DNA of 64,000 bases, taken from Phoronis australis. Its lineage: Eukaryota > Phoronida > Phoronidae. The notes below the pieces were generated by a model. It made no database searches and was not told the origin of the DNA. It saw nothing but the letters and a program-made list of their open reading frames with translations. Location of the stretch: the NCBI GenBank assembly GCA_002633005.1, contig NMRA01000168.1, positions 559,129-623,128 of the forward strand, in the 5' to 3' direction. Shown here piece by piece: positions 58,471 to 64,000 of this stretch. Made by a program: the position numbers and the translations under genes. How positions within the stretch are numbered: position 1 is the first letter of the stretch; each line of letters opens with the position of its first letter.

Positions 58471-59293
58471 TTCATCGGTTTTCATATCCTATCGGTTATC
58501 TGAAATGTTACAAAAACAGTCTAATTTACTAAGTCTAAACTATACCATTAGCATTAAGCAACCACCACGATATCGTTACACCTTCCACGTAAAGTTTAAT
58601 TAATGTCTAACGGAAACCGCACCTGAGGAAATTCAAACTCATGAAAACATGGCGGAATAAACCACTAAAGTTCCTAGACAGAACAACTCGTTTAGACAAC
58701 TGTAGCACTCCTCAAACTAGTTCACAAAATAGAAATAGGCATACAACAAGAAATCCGTAAACATAATAACTGACTACCGAAAAGCATAATGACTGCAATG
58801 TAACAGCATGTCTAGGTCTGCACAATAACAGTCGATTTCACAAAGGTGGTTTAACAAAACCATGTTTTAGACTTAAACCTGGTCTTCCTAAATCTGGTCT
58901 AATTTTAGACCGACTTGCATTTCACCACCATGGCTTAAGAGTCTGAAAGCCTGGTTTTGCTAGACCAGGGAGCTGGTTCAGTAAAACCAAAGGCACCCCA
59001 CTGTGTTGAGCTGGGTAAACCCAACAAAGAAACTATTGAAGTGCTTCAATGAAATCTTGATCATGTGGGTATACAATGGCTTACACTAGTAGAATCAGTG
59101 CAGACATTTACGAAAAACATCTAAAAGCTTTTGTCATGAGGAAAACTGTAATTTCTGTGACCAACAGACACACATTAAAGAACATGCTCCCGATTAGATG
59201 TAACATGTTACATGCCCAAATTTATTTCCTTGTCATTTTAGTGTTTATTTTCCGCGGCCAAGGTGGGGGGCGGGGGCAAGACTCCTTCCTGGC

Positions 59294-59451
59294 AACATTA
59301 TATCGGAGAACAGTGGAGGTGGAACTCAGTCAGAAGAATCAGAAGATGCTGTCTTTAGTCAAATCCGTAGCGCTTACGACGATGACGCCCTGCTCGACCA
59401 GTCGTATTCTGAGAAATTGTCAGGACACACTCCAGCAAGTACTGGTCTTCG
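59294..59451 (+). pseudogene. Coding fragment inside the TIR transposon
   Basis: In frame: NIISENSGGGTQSEESEDAV then FSQIRSAYDDDALLDQSYSE and GHTPASTGLR. The acidic, Ser/Gln-rich text fits the C-terminal part of an accessory (Myb/SANT-like) protein of Harbinger elements, but this is inference. It is cut by the nested element at 59452. Confidence 0.35.
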
Positions 59452-59586
59452 CATAGGCGGATCCACGGGGGTCAAGGGGTCCGGATCCCCCCTTTTCCCT
59501 ATAATTTTCAAGTTGTTGACTTGGCCCCCCTTTCAAAAAGTCCTGGGCTGTCCCCTTCCCTTTAAAAAATCCTGGATCTGCCCCTG
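59452..59586. mobile_element. Short nested GGCGGATC-family element
   Basis: Starts cataggcggatccacggggg, ends ggatctgcccctg; 135 bp; sits inside the 1.1-kb TIR transposon. Confidence 0.55.
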
Positions 59587-60339
59587 CTACGTTTGATCTT
59601 GTGTCAAAGTAAAACTGAATATTGAAAATAGTCCATTTTTTCTCTAAAACTGCGTTGTAAATGCTCCACGCGGCATCATTCAGTTGTACTCATATCATGC
59701 ATGTCTGGCATATTTCACAGTTAAACCTGGGTCTGACCTAGTCTAAAGTTAAACTTGGTTTAAGATCTTAATACAGGTATAAAGAATATAGACCTCGTTG
59801 GTGAAATGGAAACTGACTTAGACCAGGTCAAAAGTGGAGTTAAACCAGGTTTTACTAGACCACTGGTCTAAAAGTTAAACCACCTTTATGAAATGCCGAT
59901 TATCTTTAAACCTGGACTAAGTCCAGTTTAAACCAGGTTTAACTTTAAACCACCTTTATGAAATCGGCTGTAATAGTCCAATTTACAGCAACGCTGTCAA
60001 GACACAAACTACAAATGAACAGCTATCCAAAAATCGGTATCTAACGTTGAACAATAACCAAATGTATACTTACAGCGTTAGCCTCAGTCCAGTAATCAAC
60101 ACACGATATATATGACAATCCAGGAGAGAATAAGGCAACTGGTGCTTGTTCGGACGTTTAAATACTCCGCGAAAACCTAGAAAGCTGGTTGGCCCTGACA
60201 GTATCTCAACTTACACAATCAATGGAAATTATACCACCGAAAGGGGGTTGCTTAAATCATGACTTATCCCCGAGACAACGCACTAAATTATATAACTATG
60301 CACTAGGAGATTGAGAACGCCATCTCTAGCATAATTGGG

Positions 60340-61210
60340 TGACAGACGATTGACTGTTGGTTTGTTTAAAGGTAGCTATGCTTTGAGATTGTGCGTAGAT
60401 GGAGAGTGAATAGTCAAATCCAGTAATTAATTTATTATATGATAACCCCTAATTAGACAAGTGAACCCTGTTGTTAATTAAGTAATCAAGTACAAAGAAG
60501 AGTAACTACACTAGCGCCCTCTTTAAAGATTACTTTAATCAATCAACCAAAATAATCAAATGTCTTATCTGCTATCCAAGCTAGGACTCTCCACTTGTTA
60601 GATGACTGTCCTGTTGGTGAATCTTCGAACTACAATGTACACACACTGCACAGCGACAGTGTACTTACTGGTCACCGTCTCTGGTGATCCAACACTTGCA
60701 GGCAATTTCTTCTACCTGCGATTCTTCTTACCGGTCACAGTCTCTGGATGATGACGTAACACTTCAGGTAGTATCTTACTACCCACGATGCAAATGACAA
60801 GCTCTTAGTTAACTTCCTGTTCGTTAATTACCCTTACTCTTGCCAAGATCCTTTCTAGAATGGTCCACGAGATGGCTCTGTTGTACAATTTCCTCTGTAC
60901 ACTGTAGCAAGTCTTTATGCATCAAGTGCTATAGCGCGTCTAAATATATTGTCGATTTAAGCTCACATTATAATATTCTACTTATTTAGTGATTGGTTAA
61001 TAAAAACCAGATGATCATATACAATCATATCATTGGCTGTTACAACGGTTTGTTCTCAGAATTTTTCTAGAATCTCTAGAGTGCTTTGACCCCAGAACCC
61101 AAACCTGTAAACACCATTTAAAAATAGATTTTGACGTTAAAGTACATGTCAACAAGTCTGACCCCATGGATCTATTCTTACTAATTACTTAATCAAAATT
61201 TAATCTGACA
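60340..61210. mobile_element. Solo LTR, copy 2 (871 bp)
   Basis: Begins tgacaga, ends tctgaca; perfect 5-bp target duplication TTGGG at 60335-60339 and 61211-61215. It is collinear with copy 1 throughout (for example tatccaagctaggactctcc and gagatggctctg). Confidence 0.85.
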
Positions 61211-61566
61211 TTGGGAAACACTATATGCACTGCCTGCATTAACAAGGGCATAAAAAGTATTGCGCGTACTGTGTCTTTACTCCAAACTGAGTTGATAATC
61301 CCAAAATAAGATCTTCGGATCTTCGGAGTATCGGGCCTTCGAAGGAAAAGTTAGCGATGAGGCAGAGTCACACTGGATGGCAAGCTCCATTATGCTGATT
61401 GCGTGATATCTTGGTAAGTAATGTGGCATGCGCAGCTTGCTCGAGATATGAAGGTAACAATGACCACTACACTCTATCACAGTGCTACGAAAGGTAGCAC
61501 GGTGGCATGTTGGTTAACATGGCTTCTCATTGGTTATAGTCATAAAACTGACATCATGACATTCAT

Positions 61567-61880
61567 TCATTCCCATTGGTTGAAATCTGGGTAACCCTCT
61601 TTGTTATACACCGTACGTAAAACGGCGACCTCCTTTGACTTGAATAGTTGCAATTTATTAAAACGGTAGTGATCGAAATAAACGAAATCAAGAGAAACCC
61701 GATCCAGTGGCTTAAGCCCAAACACCAGTGCATGAAGGCGTGTACAAGTGGTGACGATGTGATCGGTATACTTCCGACCTAGACACGCGCATTGATAACC
61801 ACACAGGGAATTCCATGTATTGTTCATCATGTTTCCACAGGACCACTTTTCAATATAGGTGGCGCAGGGTCAGAGGGTAC
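61567..61880 (-). repeat. Dispersed repeat, copy 2 (uninterrupted)
   Basis: The minus strand matches 18770-18965 plus 19447-19560. It shows the site without the TIR insertion. A frame of 87 codons (QCACLGRKYTDHI, GLKPLDRVSLDF) is shared with copy 1 and may be the trace of an old transposon protein. Confidence 0.6.
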
Positions 61881-62709
61881 AGTGACTACCAGGTTGATCG
61901 CTCAGGTGGTTTCAGGTGTGGAGAAAAGAAAAATATCCCTCGAAAAAGACTTTCGCCACGATTTATTCGCAGGAAAAATGTAAAATAATTATTTTATCAA
62001 TGTGATATTTAGACCAGCGTAGATTATCAGTTGGATGTTACTAAATGACTCCAGATATTCGTAATCGATATATAGAGGTTTGTCAAACTCATGACAATGG
62101 GACAAATATTGCGGACTACTGTGGGAGTCATTCAACAAGAATCAGTAAAAAGAGGATGTACATATATTTTTTCTAGCTATTGACGAGATGTATCCAGCTA
62201 TAAAATTTAAACAAGATCGGTATAAGGCCATGGAAACGCCACGTTAGACTCAATGTCTGGCAAAAATACGTACACGTATCATAAATAAATTAAATTAATT
62301 CATTCTTTCTCACGAGCCAAAACTACTGGTGGCTGGGCACATTTCTAAGTGTGCCGGCTATGTGTTCATGTTAAACTGTTATGAAAATATAAGTACATTA
62401 TATTGCACTAATACGTCTTGATACATGTACGTCACCTGTCCGTGCAATAACCCGATATGCACGTTAAAAAACGTGGAGTCCGCAAGGAAATGTGACTTAG
62501 ATGTTAAATATGTGGTATAAATACGTCTAATTGTACACGTTTTAAACTGGGCAATGTTATCAGCCTCGGTTGCTTTGTAGAACAATTTCCACGAGGCCTT
62601 CGGCAAAAAACATTACCTATGAGTAGTTTAACCCTTTGCACGCACGCAAACGCACATATGTATCAATCACCCATATAGAATGCAGTTCGTAATATTTTTG
62701 ATTTGTTAG

Positions 62710-62860
62710 GCATCAGAAGCTATTGACAGTCACTGAGGAGAATGCCAAATCATTCCTCTACGCACGGTTGAAGAAGCGCGATTTAACTCACGAATGTAGC
62801 GAATGGAAAGGGTGCAGTATGGAAGAACTAAGTGAAGTTTACAATAGTAAAGAAGAAAGG
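62710..62860 (+). CDS. Gla-like protein gene, exon 2 (propeptide and Gla-like domain)
   Basis: Acceptor tgatttgttag, donor aagg|gtaagc, phase 2 to phase 0. After HQKLLTVTEENAKSFLYARL the frame reads KKRDLTHECSEWKGCSMEEL and SEVYNSKEER. The E-C-x5-C-x2-E-E-x2-E-V-x-x-N pattern follows the vitamin-K-dependent Gla domain (usually C-x4-C; here one residue longer). Gla glutamates are gamma-carboxylated and bind calcium and phospholipid. The phase-0 intron right after the Gla core is the known position in coagulation-factor genes. Basic KKR before the core could end a propeptide. Downstream exons, needed to name the protein, are not resolved. Confidence 0.65.
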
Positions 62861-64000
62861 GTAAGCATATATTTGTTAATTTTTCTAAAACGTGATCCAC
62901 AGACTCAGAAAAAGGTTTTACAAAAACGCAGTGGTTTTTTACTTCATTTTCTTGTTTTGCACGTACATGTATAAACTTTACCATAATATAGGGTAGGAAA
63001 CAAGAACATGGGTGGCACTCCATCTCGATAGTATACGTCATGAAATGTAGTATCTTATTTTCGAAATTTTCATATTAGAAAGACCTTTAAGGCAGGTCAA
63101 GAAAAAGTATCGGTGGGGGGTGCTCTGAACTCAGTTTGTACGACGAACATCACTAGTTGGTCTTCACGCAGCCACATTCCCACTTTCGGCATCGTTCTGC
63201 AAATTACCCTGGTGTGACAGGTACAGTAACTCTGATTGTTCATCTACGGCACAGTTCCGCGTGAAATTGTTGTTATAGAATGCAACTTACAAGCACTGTC
63301 ATCAGTATTCGATCCCAATTCTTGGGACTTCATCTACCGAAAGACTTATTACATGTAGCTTGCGGCGCTGGTGGTGGTTCTTCAAATGCATTCTTTGTGA
63401 GACAGTTTTCGGATCGTAAACGTCAATGGACACCACCGAAAAATAGAGACGTGTACAAACCTTGGCAGCGTCCCATGTACGCAAGAATTTAGCAATTAAA
63501 CCTCGTGTGATCTCTCGCTTGGTTAAGCTTATCTTGTGTTTTCCGAGTTTCTTGCGTCAACGAACTGGCTCATTTGATATAATGTTTGCCCAGATGCTTA
63601 TTCGTTAATTTGTTTTCTGGACGAGACTGTTATCTATTGACCTATGCCCGTGAAATAACATTAGAAACTGAAGAGATTTCCATAAAAAGAATCCAGTCTA
63701 ATGCTTTGTGTTACTGACAGCGCACAGTGTACTTGCCAGTTGTCCCGCTGCTGGCGGACTGTCCCACATTTTCCTGTCACACCATCATAATGTCCCGCGT
63801 TTTGTCACAAGCTAAATGACGTATTATCACATATACTATTGCAATTTCACACGCGACATAGGCATATTTTACCATTTACTTAAACGGAACGTTTAATGTT
63901 TTTTTGACAACTGCAATTTCCCGTTCGACTAAAACCAAAAAACGCGGACGGGCACTTTTGGGTGTTATGTCTCCCGTTCGACAAAAAACGCTTTCGGCAG
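62861..64000. other. Downstream of the Gla exon; one unresolved coding-like stretch
   Basis: Bases 63269-63492 follow an acceptor-like ttgttatag and are open in overlapping frames: LSSVFDPNSWDFIYRKTYY in one, FFVRQFSDRKRQWTPPKNRD in another, ending at TAG 63490-63492. None joins the Gla exon in phase 0 convincingly. The final 500 bases show nothing. Confidence 0.3.

Larger units (their letters stand above)
58829..59970. mobile_element. 1.1-kb TIR transposon with TAA target duplication
   Basis: The left end cagtcgatttcacaaaggtg and the right end, complementary to cagccgatttcataaaggtg, form a 26-bp TIR. TAA flanks both sides (58826-58828, 59971-59973), as in PIF/Harbinger elements. Inside are many ttaaacctgg/ccaggtttaa subrepeats, a coding-like piece at 59294-59451 and a nested short element at 59452-59586. 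Confidence 0.72.
47931..62709. other. 14.8-kb first intron of the Gla-like gene, repeat-filled
   Basis: It contains the LINE, dimeric repeats, split minisatellite, SINE, 1.1-kb TIR element, solo LTR copy 2 and dispersed repeat copy 2 listed separately. Stretches 47931-49190, 51710-54220, 55020-57670, 57830-58300 and 61990-62700 show no supported gene; 52490-52680 has a weak coding-like trace. Confidence 0.5.

Noticed and set aside
61870-61983. Exon-like frame (TTRLIAQVVSGVEKRKISLE) for the Gla-like gene
   Set aside because: It overlaps the edge of dispersed repeat copy 2 and ends at a stop; the Gla exon joins the signal exon without it.

Overview
This is a draft-assembly window (one N, at 12797) from an animal nuclear genome. 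The coding sequence is split by GT-AG introns. Introns and intergenic space are AT-rich and full of short fold-back transposons, microsatellites and TACATGTA palindromes. A Gla-like domain, PAN/Apple-bearing repeats of a marine-invertebrate type and a tRNA-derived SINE suggest a marine invertebrate, possibly a non-vertebrate deuterostome. The species cannot be fixed from the sequence alone.

Region 1 (569-42443, + strand) is one giant spliced gene, open at its 5' end. I traced 31 exons by hand; every junction is GT-AG and every phase agrees. Together they give 11,745 nt, a partial protein of about 3,914 residues plus stop. The order is: an acidic N-terminal region; a Cys-rich module; an amphipathic beta-rich region; about 18 tandem beta-sandwich repeats of roughly 100 residues with D-x-T/S-P-P borders, one of them interrupted by a PAN/Apple domain; a conserved-looking membrane-proximal region with a furin-like RSRR site; one transmembrane helix; and an 80-residue tail ending EENV. 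An AATAAA follows at 42506. I read it as a cell-surface adhesion or receptor protein; no characterised family was recognised for the whole architecture. A further phase-symmetric exon (7602-7754) may be optional. One exon has an in-frame TGA if the best upstream acceptor is used.

Region 2 (42444-47810) is intergenic: a two-copy 400-bp TIR element, fold-back elements, AT and TACA microsatellites, a 287-bp TG tract and a TIR element inserted in that tract.

Region 3 (47811 to the window end, + strand) is the start of a second gene. A TATA-like box and a signal-peptide exon (47866-47930) join in phase, across a 14.8-kb intron, to an exon (62710-62860) whose sequence and phase-0 3' end fit a vitamin-K-dependent Gla domain. 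That intron holds a 5'-truncated LINE, a split minisatellite, a SINE, a 1.1-kb TIR element and a solo LTR.

Other points: two solo LTRs of one family (32596-33484 and 60340-61210) each keep a perfect 5-bp target duplication. The first sits exactly at an intron-exon border, so its last bases form the current 3' splice site. Intron 2 of the giant gene carries a decayed THAP-domain sequence. No CRISPR array, rRNA gene, intact tRNA gene or bacterial-type operon was seen.
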